DNA of 64,000 nt from Ptiloglossa arizonensis (GCF_051014685.1 NW_027478972.1:62001-126000); one strand, 5' to 3'. Positions 1 through 13,794 are shown, counted from the stretch's first letter. Program-made: numbers and translations. The notes: a model not told the origin generated them from the letters alone.

Positions 1-2507
1 TATACGTTATACGTTATACGTTATACGTTATACGTTATACGATATACGTTATACGTTATACGTTATACGTTATACGTTATACGTTATACGTTATACGTTA
101 TACGTAATATGTAATACGTCATACGTTTTACGTTAATCGTTATACGTTATACGTTATACGCTATACGTTATACGTTATACGTTAGACGTTATACGTTATA
201 CGTTATACGTTATACGGTATACGTTATACGTTATACGTTATACGTTATACGTTATACGTTATACGTTATACGTTATACGTTATACGTTATACGTTATACG
301 TTATACGTTATACGTTATACGTTATACGTCATGCGATATACGTTATACGTTATACGTTATACGTTACACGTTATACGTTACACGTTATACGTTATACGTT
401 ATAAGGTATACGTTATGCGTTATACGCTGTACGTTATGCGTTATAGGATATACGTTATGCGTTATAGGATATGCGTTATACCTTATACGTTGTACGTTAT
501 ACGTTATACGTTATGCGTTTTACGTCATGCGTTATACGTCTTACGTTATACGTTATACGTGATACGTTATACGTTATATGTTATATGTTATACGTTATAC
601 GTTATACGTTATACGTTATACTTTATACGTTATACGTTATACGTTATACGTTATACGTTATACGTTATACGTTATACGTTATACGTTAAACGTTGTACGT
701 TATACGTTATACGTCATAGAGTATACGATACACGTTACACGTTCTACGTAATATGTAATACTTTATACGTTTTACGTATATTCGTTATACGTTCACCGTT
801 ACACGTTATACGTATATTCGTTATACGTTCTTCGTTACACGTTATACGTTATACGTTATGCGTTATACGTTATACGTTATACGTTATACGTTATACGTTA
901 TACGTTATACGTTATACGTTATACGTTATACGTTATACGTTATACGTTATACGTTATACGTTATACGTTATACGTTATACGTTATACGTTATACGTTATG
1001 CGTTATAGGATATACGTTTTACGTTATACGTTGTACGTTATACGTTATACGTTATGCGTTATACGTCATACGATATACGTTAAGCGTTGTACGTTATACG
1101 TTATACGTTATACGATATACGTTATACGTTATACGTTATACGTTATACGTTATACGTTATACGTTATACGTTATACGTTACACGTTATACGTTACACGTT
1201 ATACGTTATACGTTATAAGGTAAACGTTATGCGTTATACGCTGTACGTTATGCGTTATAGGATATACGTTATGCGTTATAGGATATGCGTGATACTTTAT
1301 ACGTTGTACGTTATACGTTATACGTTATGCGTTATACGTCATGCGTTATACGTCTTAGGTTATACGTTATACGTGATACGTTATACGTTATATGTTATAC
1401 GTTATACGTTATACGTTATACGTTATACGTTATACTTTATACGTTATACGTTATACGTTATACGTTATACGTTATACGTTATACGTTATACGTTATACGT
1501 TATACTTCATACGTTATACGTTATACGTTATACGTTATACGTTATACGTTATACGTTATACGTTATACGTTATAGAATATACGTTATGCGTTATAGGATA
1601 TACGTTATACTTTATACGTTGTACGTTATACGTTATACGTTATGCGTTATACGTCATGCGTTATACGTCTTACGTTATACGTTATACGTTATACGTTATA
1701 CGTTATACGTTATACGTTATACGTTATACGTTATACGTTATACGTTATACTTTATACGTTATACGTTATACGTTATACGTTATACGTTATACGTTATACT
1801 TTATACGTTATACGTTATACGTTATACGTTATACGTTATACGTTATACGTTATACGTTATAAGTTATACGTTATACGTTATACGTTATACGTTATACGTT
1901 ATACGTTATACGTTATACGTTAGACGCTATACGTTATACGTTATACGTTATACGATGTACGTTATACGTTATGTGTTATACGTTGTACGTTATACGTTAT
2001 ACGTTATACGTTATACGTTATACGATATACGTTATACGTTATACGTCATGCGATATACGTTATACGTTATACGTTATACGTTATACGTTATACGTTATAC
2101 GTTATACGTTATACGTTATACGATGTACGTTATACGTTATGCGTTTTACGCTATACGTTATACGTTATACGTTATACGTTATACGTTACACGTTATACGT
2201 TACACGTTATACGTTATACGTTATAAGGTAAACGTTATGCGTTATACGCTGTACGTTATGCGTTATAGGATATACGTTATGCGTTATAGGATATGCGTTA
2301 TACTTTATACGTTGTACGTTATACGTTATACGTTATGCGTTATACGTCATGCGTTATACGTCTTACGTTATACGTTATACGTGATACGTTATACGTTATA
2401 TGTTATACGTTATACGTTATACGTTATACGTTATACGTTATACTTTATACGTTATACGTTATACGTTATACGTTATACGTTATACGTTATACGTTATACG
2501 TTGTACG
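1..2507 (+). repeat. Type A array upstream of the 26-kb duplication
   Basis: This segment holds pure TTATACG runs mixed with type A variants (TTATGCG, TAGGATATACG, GCTGTACG, TTATAAGG). It contains the first M4 module (712-839) and a diverged M5-like string at about 106-140 (GTAATATGTAATACG, then GTTAATCG). A block with ATAAGGTA, CGCTGTACG, GGATATACG and CGTCTTACG recurs at about 400-545, 1,210-1,355 and 2,220-2,370, showing smaller duplications of about 0.8-1.0 kb. The long open frame 998-2590 (530 codons) is only the heptapeptide repeat. This stretch has no copy after 54,730, so it lies outside the large duplicated unit. Confidence 0.9.
712..839 (+). repeat. Module M4, copy 1
   Basis: M4 is the most diverged module: 128 bp = 18 x 7 + 2. 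In order: TCATAGAGTATACG, GATACACG, TTACACG, TTCTACG, TAATATGTAATA, CTTTATACG, TTTTACG, the 8-bp unit CGTATATT, TTATACG, TTCACCG, TTACACG, TTATACG, a second CGTATATT, TTATACG, TTCTTCG and TTACACG. The two 8-bp units (775-782 and 811-818) each shift the array register by one base. M4 is usually preceded by TTAAACGTTGTACG. Confidence 0.88.
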
Positions 2508-5310
2508 TTATACGTTATACTTCATACGTTATACGTTATACGTTATACGTTATACGTTATACGTTATACGTTATACGTTATACGTTATAGGATATACGTT
2601 ATGCGTTATAGGATATACGTTATACTTTATACGTTGTACGTTATACGTTATACGTTATGCGTTATACGTCATGCGTTATACGTCTTACGTTATACGTTAT
2701 ACGTTATACGTTATACGTTATACGTTATACGTTATACGTTATACGTTATACGTTATAAGTAATACTTTATACGTTATACGTTATACGTTATACGTTATAC
2801 GTTATACGTTATACGTTATACTTTATACGCTATACGTTATACGTTATACGTTATACGATGTACGTTATACGTTATGTGTTATACGTTGTACGTTATACGT
2901 TATACGTTATACGTTATACGTTATACGTTATACGTTATACGTTATACGTCATGCGATATACGTTATACGTTATACGTTATACGTTATACGTTATACGTTA
3001 TACGTTATACGTTATACGTTATACGATGTACGTTATACGTTATGCGTTTTACGCTATACGTTATACGTTATACGTTATACGTTATACGTTATACGTTATA
3101 CGTTATACATTATACGTTATACGTTATACGTTATACGTTATACGTTATACGTTATACGTTATACGTTATACGTTATACGTTATACGTTGTACGTTATACG
3201 TTATGTGTTATACGTTGTACGTTATACGTTATAAGTTATACGTTATACGTTATACGTTATACGTTATACGTTATACGTCATGCGATATACGTTATACGTT
3301 ATACGTTATACGTTATACGTTATACGTTATACGTTATACGTTATACGTTATACGATGTACGTTATACGTTATGCGTTTTACGCTATACGTTATACGTTAT
3401 ACGTTATACGTTATACGTTATACGTTATACGTTATACGTTATACGTTATACGTTATACGTTATACGTTATACGTTATACGTTATACGTTATACGTTATAC
3501 GTTATACGTTATACGTTATGCGTTATAGGATATACGTTATACGTTATACGTTATACGTTATACGTTATACATTATACGTTATACGTTATACGTTATACGT
3601 TATACGTTATACGTTATACGTTATACGTTATACGTTGTACGTTATACGTTATGTGTTATACGTTGTACGTTATACGTTATACGTTATACGTTATACGTTA
3701 TACGTTATACGTTATACGTTATACGTCATGCGATATACGTTATACGTTATACGTTATACGTTGTACGATATACGTTATACGTTATACGTTATACGTTATA
3801 CGTTATACGCTATACGTTATGCGTTATACGCTATACGTTGTGCGTTATAGGATATACGTTATGCGTTATACGGTATACGTTATACGTTGTACGTTATACG
3901 TTATACGTTATGCGTTATACGTCATGCGATATACGTCATACGTTATACGCTATACGTAATACGGTATACGTTATGCGTTATACGCTATACGTTATGCGTT
4001 ATAGGATATACGTTATGCGTTATAGGATATACATTATACGTTATACGTTGTACGTTATACGTTATACGTTATACGTTATACGTTATACGTTATACGTTAT
4101 ACGTTATACGTTATACGTTATACGTTATACGTTGTACGTTATACGTTATACGGTATACGTTATGCGTTATACGCTATACGTTGTGCGTTATAGGATATAC
4201 GTTATGCGTTATAGGGTATACGTTATACGTTGTACGTTATACGTTATACGTTATGCGTTATACGTCATGCGATATACATTATACGTTATACGTTATACGT
4301 TATACGTTATACGTTATACGTTATACGAAATACGCTATACGTTATACGTTATACGTTATACGTTATACGTTATACGTTATACGTTATACGTTATACGTTA
4401 CACGTTATTCGTTACACGTTATACGTTATACGTTATACGTTATACGATATACGTTATACGTTATACGTTATACGTTATACGTTATACGCTATACGTTATG
4501 CGTTATACGCTATACGATGTGCGTTATAGGATATACGTTATGCGTTATACGGTATACGTTATACGTTGTACGTTATACGTTATACGTTATGCGTTATACG
4601 TCATGCGATATACGTCATACGTTATACGCTATACGTAATACGGTATACGTTATGCGTTATACGCTATACGTTATGCGTTATAGGATATACGTTATGCGTT
4701 ATAGGATATACATTATACGTTATACGTTGTACGTTATACGTTATACGTTATACGTTATACGTTATACGTTATACGTTATACGTTATACGTTATACGTTAT
4801 ACGTTATACGTTATACGTTATACGTTATACCTTATACGTTATACATTATACGTTATACGTTATACGTTATACGTTATACGCTATACGTAGTACGTTACAC
4901 GCTATAGGTTATACGTTATACGTTATACGTTATACTTTTTACGTTATACGTTATACGTTATACGATATACGTTATACGTTATACGTTATAGGTTATACCT
5001 TATACATTATACGTCATACGTTATACGTTATACGTAATACGGTATACGTTATGCGTTATACGCTATACGTTATGCGTTATAGGATATACGTTATGCGTTA
5101 TAGGATATACATTATACGTTATACGTTGTACGTTATACGTTATACGTTATGCGTTATACGTCATCCGTCATACGTTATACGTTATACGTTATACATTATA
5201 CGTTATACGTTATACGTTATACGTTATACGTTATACGTTATACGTTATACGTTATACGTTATACGTTATACGTTATACGTTATACGTTATGCGTTATACG
5301 TTATACGTTA
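2508..5310 (+). repeat. Type A block A1 (copy 1)
   Basis: Rich in TTATGCG, TTATGTG, GATGTACG, GGATATACG and CGCTATACG. Internal duplications are visible: the string with GATGTACG, TTATGCG and GTTTTACGC occurs at about 3,016-3,056 and 3,353-3,385, and an earlier relative at about 2,122-2,155. A second internal repeat pairs about 3,840-4,030 with 4,520-4,700 (GTGCG, GGATATACG, TCATGCGATATACG, TAATACGG). The block ends with a full M3 module (4,879-5,117). The long frame 3887-5353 is non-coding heptapeptide. Confidence 0.85.
4879..5117 (+). repeat. Module M3, full copy
   Basis: M3 is a string of about 240 bp. In order: CGCTATACGTAGTACG, TTACACG, CTATAGG, pure units, ACTTTTTACG, GATATACG, TTATAGGTTATACC, TTATACATTATACG, TCATACG, TAATACGG, TTATGCG, CTATACG, TTATGCG, two TAGGATATACG and ACATTATACG. 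It is typical of type A. The counterpart starts at 31,015. Confidence 0.86.
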
Positions 5311-5406
5311 TACGATATACGTTATACGTTATTCTTTATACGTGCTTCGTTAGAAGTTATACGTTATACGTCATAGGTTATACGTTATACGTTATACGTT
5401 ATACGT

Positions 5407-5492
5407 TATACATTATGCGTTATACGTTTTACGTTATTCGTTATACGTTATACGTTATACGATATACGTTATACGTTATAAGTTATACGTTA
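5407..5492 (+). repeat. Module M1 (representative copy)
   Basis: M1 is a string of about 85 bp: ACATTATGCG, TTATACG, TTTTACG, TTATTCG, three pure units, GATATACG, TTATACG and TTATAAG. It is the commonest module of type B, present dozens of times, twice in direct succession here (next copy from about 5,513). Variants replace the first unit (TATATTATGCG at 9,505; ACATTGTGCG at 13,025), the third (TTATTCGTTTTACG at 26,940) or the fifth (TTATACC at 13,060). Confidence 0.87.
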
Positions 5493-8400
5493 TACGTTAT
5501 ACGTTATACGTTATACATTATGCGTTATACGTTTTACGTTATTCGTTATACGTTATACGTTATACGATATACGTTATACGTTATAAGTTATACGTTATAC
5601 GTTGTACGTTATACGTTATACGTTATACGTTATACGCTATACGTTATACGTTATACGTTGTACGTTATACGTTATAAGTTGTACGTTATACGATATACGT
5701 TATACGTTATTCTTTATACGTGCTTCGTTACAAGTTATACGTTATACGTCATAGGTTATACGTTATACGTTATACGTTATACGTTATACGTTATACGTTA
5801 TTCGTTATACGTTGTACGTTATACGATATACGTTATACGTTATAAGTTATAGTTTATACATTATACGTTATACGTTATACGTTATACGTTATACGTTATA
5901 CGTTATACGTTATACGTTATACGTTATGCGTTATACGTTATACGTTATACGTTATACGTCATACGTTATAGGTTATACGTAATACGTTAGACGTTATACG
6001 TTATACGTTATACGTTATACGTTATACGTTATACGTTATACGTTATACGTTATACGTAATACGTTATACGTTATACGTTATACGTTATACGTTATACGTT
6101 ATACGTTATACGTTGTACGTTATACGTTATACGTTATACGTTATACGATATACGTTATACGTTCTACGTTGTACGTTATACGTTATAAGTTGTACGTTAT
6201 ACGATATACGTTATACGTTATTCTTTATACGTGCTTCGTTACAAGTTATACGTTATACGTCATAGGTTATACGTTGAACGTTATACTTTATACGTAGCAT
6301 GTAATGCGTCATACGTTTTACGTTATTCGTTATACGTTTTTCGTTAGAAGTTATACGTTATACGTTATACGTTATACGTTATACGTCATAGGTTATACAT
6401 TATACGCTATACGTTATACGTTATACATTATGCGTTATACGTTTTACGTTATTCGTTATACGTTATACGTTATACGATATACGTTATACGTTATAAGTTA
6501 TACGTTATACGTTGTACGTTATACGTTATACGTTATACGTTATACGTTATACGTTATACGTTATACGTTATACGTTATACGCTATACGTTATACGTTATA
6601 CGTTATACGTTATACGTTATACGTTATACGTTATACGTTATACGTTATACGTTATACATTATGCGTTATACGTTTTACGTTATTCGTTATGCGTTATACG
6701 TTATACGATATACGTTATACGTTATATGTTATAGGTTATACATTATACGTTATACGTTATACGTTATACGTTATACGTTATACGTTATACGTTATACGTT
6801 ATACGTTATACGTTATACATTATACGTTATACGTTATACGTTATACGTTATACGTTATACGTTATACGTTATACGTTATACGTTATACGTCATACGTTTT
6901 ACGTTATTCGTTATACGTATTTCGTCACAAGTTGTACGTTATACGTTATACGTTATACGTCATAGGTTATACGTTATACGTTATACGCTATACGTCATAC
7001 ATTATGCGTTATACGTTTTACGTTATTCGTTATACGTTATACGTTATACGATATACGTTATACGTTATAAGTTATACGTTATACGTTATACGTTATACGT
7101 TATACGTTATACGTTATACGCTATACGGTATACGTTATACGTTATACGTTATACGTTATACGTTATACGTTATACGTTATACGTTATACGTTATACGTTA
7201 TACGTTATACGTTATACGTTATACGTTATACGTTATACGTTATACGTTATACGTTATACGTTATACGTAATACGTTATACGTTATACGTTATACGTTATA
7301 CGTTATACGTTATACGTTATACGTTGTACGTTGTACGTTATACGTTATACGTTATACGCTATACGTTATACGTTATACGTTGTACGTTATACGTTATAAA
7401 TTGTACGTTATACGATATACGTTATACGTTATTCTTTATACGTGCTTCGTTACAAGTTATACGTTATACGTCATAGGTTATACGTTGAACGTTATACTTT
7501 ATACGTAGCATGTAATGCGTCATACGTTTTACGTTATTCGTTATACATTTTTCGTTACAAGTTATACTTTATACGTTATACGTTATACGTCATAGGTTAT
7601 ACGTTATACGTAATACGTTATACGTTATACATTATGCGTTATACGTTTTACGTTATTCGTTATACGTTATACGTTATACGATATACGTTATACGTTATAA
7701 GTTATACGTTATACGTTATACGTTATACGTTATACGTTATACGTTATACGTTATACGTTATACGTTATACGTTATACGATATACGTTATACGTTATAAGT
7801 TATACGTTATACGTTGTACGTTATACGTTATACGTTATACGTTATACGTTATACGTTATACGTTATACGTTATACGTTGTACGTTATACGTTATACGTTA
7901 TGCGTTATACGTTATACGTTATACGTTATACATTATGCGTTATACGTTTTACGTTATTCGTTATACGTTATACGTTATACGATATACGTTATACGTTATA
8001 AGTTATAGGTTATACATTATACGTTATACGTTATACGTTATACGTTATACGTTATACGTTATACGTTATACGTTATACGTTATACGTTATACATTATACG
8101 TTATACGTTATACGTTATACGTTATACGTTATACGTTATACGTTATACGTCATACGTTTTACGTTGAACGTTATACTTTATACGTAGCATGTAATGCGTC
8201 ATACGTTTTACGTTATTCGTTATACGTTTTTCGTTACAAGTTATACGTTATACGTTATACGTTATACGTCATAGGTTATACATTATACGTTATACGTTAT
8301 ACGTTATACATTATGCGTTATACGTTTTACGTTATTCGTTATACGTTATACGTTATACGATATACGTTATACGTTATAAGTTATACGTTATACGTTGTAC

Positions 8401-8764
8401 GTTATACGTTATACGTTATACGTTATACGTTATACGTTATACGTTATACGTTATACGTTATACGTTATACGTTATACGTTATACGTTATACGTTATACGT
8501 TATACGTTATACGTTATACGTTATACGTTATACGTTATACGTTATACGTTATGCGTTATACGTTTTACGTTATTCGTTATACGTTATACGTTATACGATA
8601 TACGTTATACGTTATAAGTTATAGGTTATACATTATACGTTATACGTTATACGTTATACGTTATACGTTATACGTTATACGTTATACGTTATACGTTATA
8701 CGTTATACGTTATACATTATACGTTATACGTTATACGTTATACGTTACACGTTATACGTTATAC

Positions 8765-9880
8765 GTCATACGTTTTACGTTATTCGTTATGCGTTTTTCG
8801 TCACAAGTTATACGTTATACGTTATACGTTATACGTCATAGGTTATACGTTATACGTTATACGTTATACGTCATACATTATGCGTTATACGTTTTACGTT
8901 ATTCGTTATACGTTATACGTTATACGATATACGTTATACGTTATAAGTTATACGTTATACGTTATACGTTATACGTTATACGTTATACGCTATACGGTAT
9001 ACGTTATACGTTATACGTTATACGTTATACGTTATACGTTATACGTTATACGTTATACGTTATACGTTATACGTTATACGTTATACGTTATACGTTATAC
9101 GTTATACGTTATACGTAATACGTTATACGTTATACGTTATACGTTATACGTTATACAATATACGTTGTACGTTATACGTTATACGTTATACGTTATACGC
9201 TATACGTTGTACGTTATACGTTGTACGTTATTCGTTATAAATTGTACGTTATACGATATACGTTATACGTTATTCTTTATACGTGCTTCGTTACAAGTTA
9301 TACGTTATACGTCATAGGTTATACGTTGAACGTTATACTTTATACGTAGCATGTATTGCGTCATACGTTTTACGTTATTCGTTATACATTTTTCGTTACA
9401 AGTTATACGTTATACGTTATACGTTATACGTCATAGGTTATACGTTATACGTTATACGTTATACGTCATAGGTTATACGTTATACGTTATACGTTATACG
9501 TTATATATTATGCGTTATACGTTTTACGTTATTCGTTATACGTTATACGTTATGCGATATACGTTATACGTTATAAGTTATACGTTATACGTTATACGTT
9601 ATACGTTATACGTTATACGTTATACGTTATACGTTATACGTTATACGATATACGTTATACGTTATAAGATATACGTTATACGTTGTACGTTATACGTTAT
9701 ACGTTATACGTTATACGTTATACGTTATACGTTATACGTTATACGTTATACGTTATACGTTATACGTTATACGTTATACGTTATACGTTATACGTTATAC
9801 GTTATACGTTATACGTTATACGTTATACGTTATACGTTATACGTTATACGTTATACGTTATACGTTATACGTTATACGTT
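8765..9880 (+). repeat. 2.3-kb-spaced duplication, left copy
   Basis: Pairs with 11,075-12,306 at offsets 2,310, 2,331 and 2,324 (all multiples of 7). Shared rare strings are TTATGCGTTTTTCGTCAC, CGCTATACGG, ACAATATACG, TTATAAATTGTACG and TAGCATGTATTGCG. The left copy has extra pure units around 9,060-9,110. The copy-2 equivalent begins near 34,901. Confidence 0.85.
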
Positions 9881-10072
9881 ACACGTTATACGTTATACGT
9901 TATACGTTATACGTTATACATTATGCGTTATTCGTATTACGTTATTCGTTATACGTTATACGTTATACGATATACGTTATACGTTATAAGTTATACGTTA
10001 TACGTTATACGTTATACGTTATACATTATACGTTATACGTTATACGTTATACGTTATACGTTATACGTTATA

Positions 10073-10296
10073 CGTTGTACGTTATACGTTATAAGTTGTA
10101 CGTTATACGATATACGTTATACGTTATTCTTTATACGTGCTTCGTTACAAGTTATACGTTATACGTCATAGGTTATACGTTGAACGTTATACTTTATACG
10201 TAGCATGTAATGCGTCATACGTTTTACGTTATTCGTTATACGTTTTTCGTTACAAGTTATACGTTATACGTTATACGTTATACGTCATAGGTTATA
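10073..10296 (+). repeat. Module M2 (representative copy)
   Basis: M2 is a conserved string of about 220 bp. In order: TTGTACG, TTATAAGTTGTACG, GATATACG, TTCTTTATACG, GCTTCGTTACAAG, TCATAGG, TTGAACG, ACTTTATACG, TAGCATGTAATGCG, TCATACG, TTTTACG, TTATTCG, TTTTTCGTTACAAG, four pure units and TCATAGG. I count about 55 GCTTCGTTA anchors by eye: 22 between 5.3 and 28.1 kb, 22 in copy 2 and 11 after 54.7 kb, with none at 1-5.3 kb. Spacing between M2 copies is irregular but a multiple of 7 after correction (7,442, 9,283, 10,137 and 11,614 are 263, 122 and 211 units apart). Many copies are truncated on one side. No function is apparent. Confidence 0.88.
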
Positions 10297-11074
10297 CGTT
10301 ATACGTTATACGTTATACGTTATACGTTATACGTTGTACGTTATACGTTATACGTTATACGTTGTACGTTATACGTTATAAGTTGTACGTTATACGATAT
10401 ACGTTATACGTTATTCTTTATACGTGCTTCGTTACAAGTTATACGTTATACGTCATAGGTTATAAGTTGAACGTTATACTTTATACGTAGCATGTAATGC
10501 GTCATACGTTTTACGTTATTCGTTATACGTTATACGTTATACGTTATACGTTATACGTTATACGTTATACGTTATACGTTATACATTATGCGTTATACGT
10601 TTTACGTTATTCGTTATACGTTATACGTTATACGATATACGTTATACGTTATAAGTTATACGTTATACGTTATACGTTATACGTTATACGTTATACGTTA
10701 TACGTTATACGTTATACGTTATACGTTATACGTTATACGTTATACGTTATACGTTATACGTTATACGTTATACGTTATACGTTATACGTTATACGTTATA
10801 CGTTATACGTTATACGTTATGCGTTATACGTTATGCGTTATACGTTATGCGTTATACGTTATACGTCATACGTTATACGTTATACGTTATACGTTATACG
10901 TTATACGTTATACGTTATACGTTATACGTCATACGTTATACGTTATACGTTATACGATATACGTTATACGTTATAAGTTATACGTTATACGTTATACGTT
11001 ATACGTTATACGTTATACATTATACGTTATACGTTATACGTTATACGTTATACGTTATACGTTATACGTTATAC

Positions 11075-12306
11075 GTCATACGTTTTACGTTATTCGTTAT
11101 GCGTTTTTCGTCACAGGTTATACGTTATACGTTATACGTTATACGTCATAGGTTATACGTTATACGTTATACGTTATACGTCATACATTATGCGTTATAC
11201 GTTTTACGTTATTCGTTATACGTTATACGTTATTCGATATACGTTATACGTTATAAGTTATACGTTATACGTTATACGTTATACGTTATACGTTATACGC
11301 TATACGGTATACGTTATACGTTATACGTTATACGTTATACGTTATACGTTATACGTTATACGTTATACGTTATACGTCATACGTTTTACGTTATTCGTTA
11401 TGCGTTTTTCGTCACAAGTTATACGTTATACGTTATACGTTATACGTAATACGTTATACGTTATACGTTATACGTTATACGTTATACAATATACGTTGTA
11501 CGTTATACGTTATACGTTATACGTTATACGCTATACGTTATACGTTATACGTTGTACGTTATACGTTATAAATTGTACGTTATACGATATACGTTATACG
11601 TTATTCTTTATTCGTGCTTCGTTACAAGTTATACGTTATACGTCATAGGTTATACGTTGAACGTTATACTTTATACGTAGCATGTATTGCGTCATACGTT
11701 TTACGTTATTCGTTATACATTTTTCGTTACAAGTTATACGTTATACGTTATACGTTATACGTCATAGGTTATACGTTATACGTTATACGTTATACGTCAT
11801 AGGTTATACGTTATACGTTATACGTTATACGTTATACATTATGCGTTATACGTTTTACGTTATTCGTTATACGTTATACGTTATACGATATACGTTATAC
11901 GTTATAAGTTATACGTTATACGTTATACGTTATACGTTATACGTTATACGTTATACGTTATACGTTATACGATATACGTTATACGTTATAAGTTATACGT
12001 TATACGTTGTACGTTATACGTTATACGTTATACGTTATACGTTATACGTTATACGTTATACGTTATACGTTATACGTTATACGTTATACGTTATACGTTA
12101 TACGTTATACGTTATACGTTATACGTTATACGTTATACGTTATACGTTATACGTTATACGTTATACGTTATACGTTATACGTTATACGTTATACGTTATA
12201 CGTTATACGTTATACGTTATACGTTATACGTTATACGTTATACGTTATACGTTATACGTTATACGTTATACGTTATACGTTATACGTTATACGTTATACG
12301 TTATAC
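11075..12306 (+). repeat. 2.3-kb-spaced duplication, right copy
   Basis: Right partner of 8,765-9,880. It carries an additional TTATGCGTTTTTCGTCAC string at 11,397-11,414 where the left copy has pure units, a GTCACAGG variant at 11,111 and TTATTCGTGCTTCG at 11,609. It runs into the longest pure tract. The copy-2 equivalent begins near 37,211. Confidence 0.83.
12012..12306 (+). repeat. Longest pure run, about 42 units
   Basis: 295 bp with no departure from TTATACG, bounded by TTGTACG and ACATTATGCG. The copy-2 counterpart (38,148-38,442) is the same length. Confidence 0.88.
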
Positions 12307-12319
12307 ATTATGCGTTATT

Positions 12320-12325
12320 CGTTTT
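12320..12325 (+). other. 6-bp unit (register shift -1)
   Basis: CGTTTT stands in place of CGTTTTA inside an M1-like string, a one-base deletion that shifts the array register. The counterpart is 38,456-38,461. Confidence 0.85.
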
Positions 12326-13340
12326 CGTTATTCGTTATACGTTATACGTTAAACGATATATGTTATACGTTATAAGTTATACGTTATACGTTATACGTTA
12401 TACGTTATACATTATACGTTATACGTTATACGTTATACGTTATACGTTATACGTTATACGTTGTACGTTATACGTTTTAAGTTGTACGTTATACGATATA
12501 CGTTATACGTTATTCTTTATACGTGCTTCGTTACAAGTTATACGTTATACGTCATAGGTTATACGTTGAACGTTATACTTTATACGTAGCATGTAATGCG
12601 TCAAACGTTTTACGTTATTCGTTATACGTTTTTCGTTACAAGTTATACGTTATACGTTATACGTTATACGTCATAGGTTATACGTTATACGTTATACGTT
12701 ATACGTTATACGTTATACGTTGTACGTTATACGTTATACGTTATACGTTATACGCTATACGTTATACGTTATACGTTGTACGTTATACGTTATAAGATGT
12801 ACGTTATACGATATACGTTATATGTTATTCTTTATACGTGCTTCGTTACAAGTTATACGTTATACGTCATAGGTTATAAGTTGAACGTTATACTTTATAC
12901 GTAGCATGTAATGCGTCATACGTTTTACGTTATTCGTTATACGTTTTTCGTTACAAGTTATACGTTATACGTTATACGTTATACGTCATAGGTTATACGT
13001 TATACGTTATACGTTATACGTTATACATTGTGCGTTATACGTTTTACGTTATTCGTTATACCTTATACGTTATACGATATACGTTATACGTTATAAGTTA
13101 TACGTTATACTTTATACGTTATACGTTATACGTTATACGTTATACGTTATACGTTATACGTTATACGCTATACGTTATACGTTATACGTTATACGTTATA
13201 CGTTATACGTTATACGTTATACATTATGCGTTATACGTTATGCGTTATACGCTATACGTTATGCGTTATAGGATATACGTCATGCGTTATAGGATATACA
13301 TTATACGTTATACGCTATACGTTATACGTTATACGTTATA

Positions 13341-13440
13341 CGTTATAGGTTAAACGTTATATGTTTTACGTTATTCGTTATACGTAATGTGTAATACGTC
13401 ATACGTTTTACGTTAATCGTTATACGTTCTTCGTTACACG
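13341..13440 (+). repeat. Module M5, copy 1
   Basis: Order: TTATAGGTTAAACG, TTATATGTTTTACG, TTATTCG, TAATGTGTAATACG, TCATACG, TTTTACG, TTAATCG, TTATACG, TTCTTCG and TTACACG. It is followed about 35 bp later by TTGTACG, TTATACC, TTATGCG, TCATACG and GATATACG. The GG anchor is at 13,348. The counterpart is 39,477-39,576. Confidence 0.83.
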
Positions 13441-13641
13441 TTATACGTTATACGTTATACGTTATACGTTGTACGTTATACGTTATACCTTATGCGTTAT
13501 ACGTCATACGATATACGTTATACGTTATACGTTATACGTTATACGTTATACGTTATACGTTATACGTTATACGTTATACGTTATACGTTATACGTTATAC
13601 GTTATACGTTATACGTTATACGTTATACATTATGCGTTATT

Positions 13642-13647
13642 CGTTTT
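13642..13647 (+). other. 6-bp unit (register shift -1)
   Basis: Same CGTTTT deletion in the same M1-like context (TTATTCGTTTTCG), so it is probably a copy of the one at 12,320. The counterpart is 39,778-39,783. Confidence 0.85.
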
Positions 13648-13794
13648 CGTTATTCGTTATACGTTATACGTTGTACGTTATACGTTATACGTTATACGTT
13701 ATACGTTAGACGTTAGACGTTATACGTTATACGTTAGTCGATATACGTTATACGTTATACGTTATACGTTATACGTTATACGTTATGCGTTATA

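Larger units (their letters stand above)
5311..13229 (+). repeat. Type B block B1 (copy 1)
   Basis: Dominated by module M1 (anchors near 5,412, 5,517, 6,427, 6,657, 7,006, 7,631, 7,932, 8,309, 8,877, 10,585, 11,187 and 11,837) and module M2 (GCTTCGTTA anchors near 5,343, 5,721, 6,231, 7,442, 9,283, 10,137, 10,424, 11,614, 12,523 and 12,838). It contains the 2.3-kb duplication (8,765-9,880 with 11,075-12,306), one of the longest pure runs (12,012-12,306) and the first 6-bp register breaker (12,320). It ends where an M1 start (ACATTATGCG at 13,221) is fused to type A units. Confidence 0.85.

Noticed and set aside
712..839. M4 as a transposable-element fragment or tRNA/snRNA-derived sequence
   Set aside because: All its units can be derived from TTATACG by a few changes, it has no terminal repeats or target-site duplication, and no RNA-gene signature such as A and B boxes.
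998..2590. 530-codon open frame on the + strand, and similar long frames (3887-5353, 30023-31489, 54661-56052)
   Set aside because: All are the heptapeptide YTLYVIR with scattered substitutions, open in three frames at once, with no domain, no plausible start signal and no codon bias beyond the 7-mer.
5338..5360. Full CENP-B box at GCTTCGTTANAAG
   Set aside because: The required CGGG half is missing; only the TTCG and the central A agree. It is kept as a low-weight finding rather than a feature.
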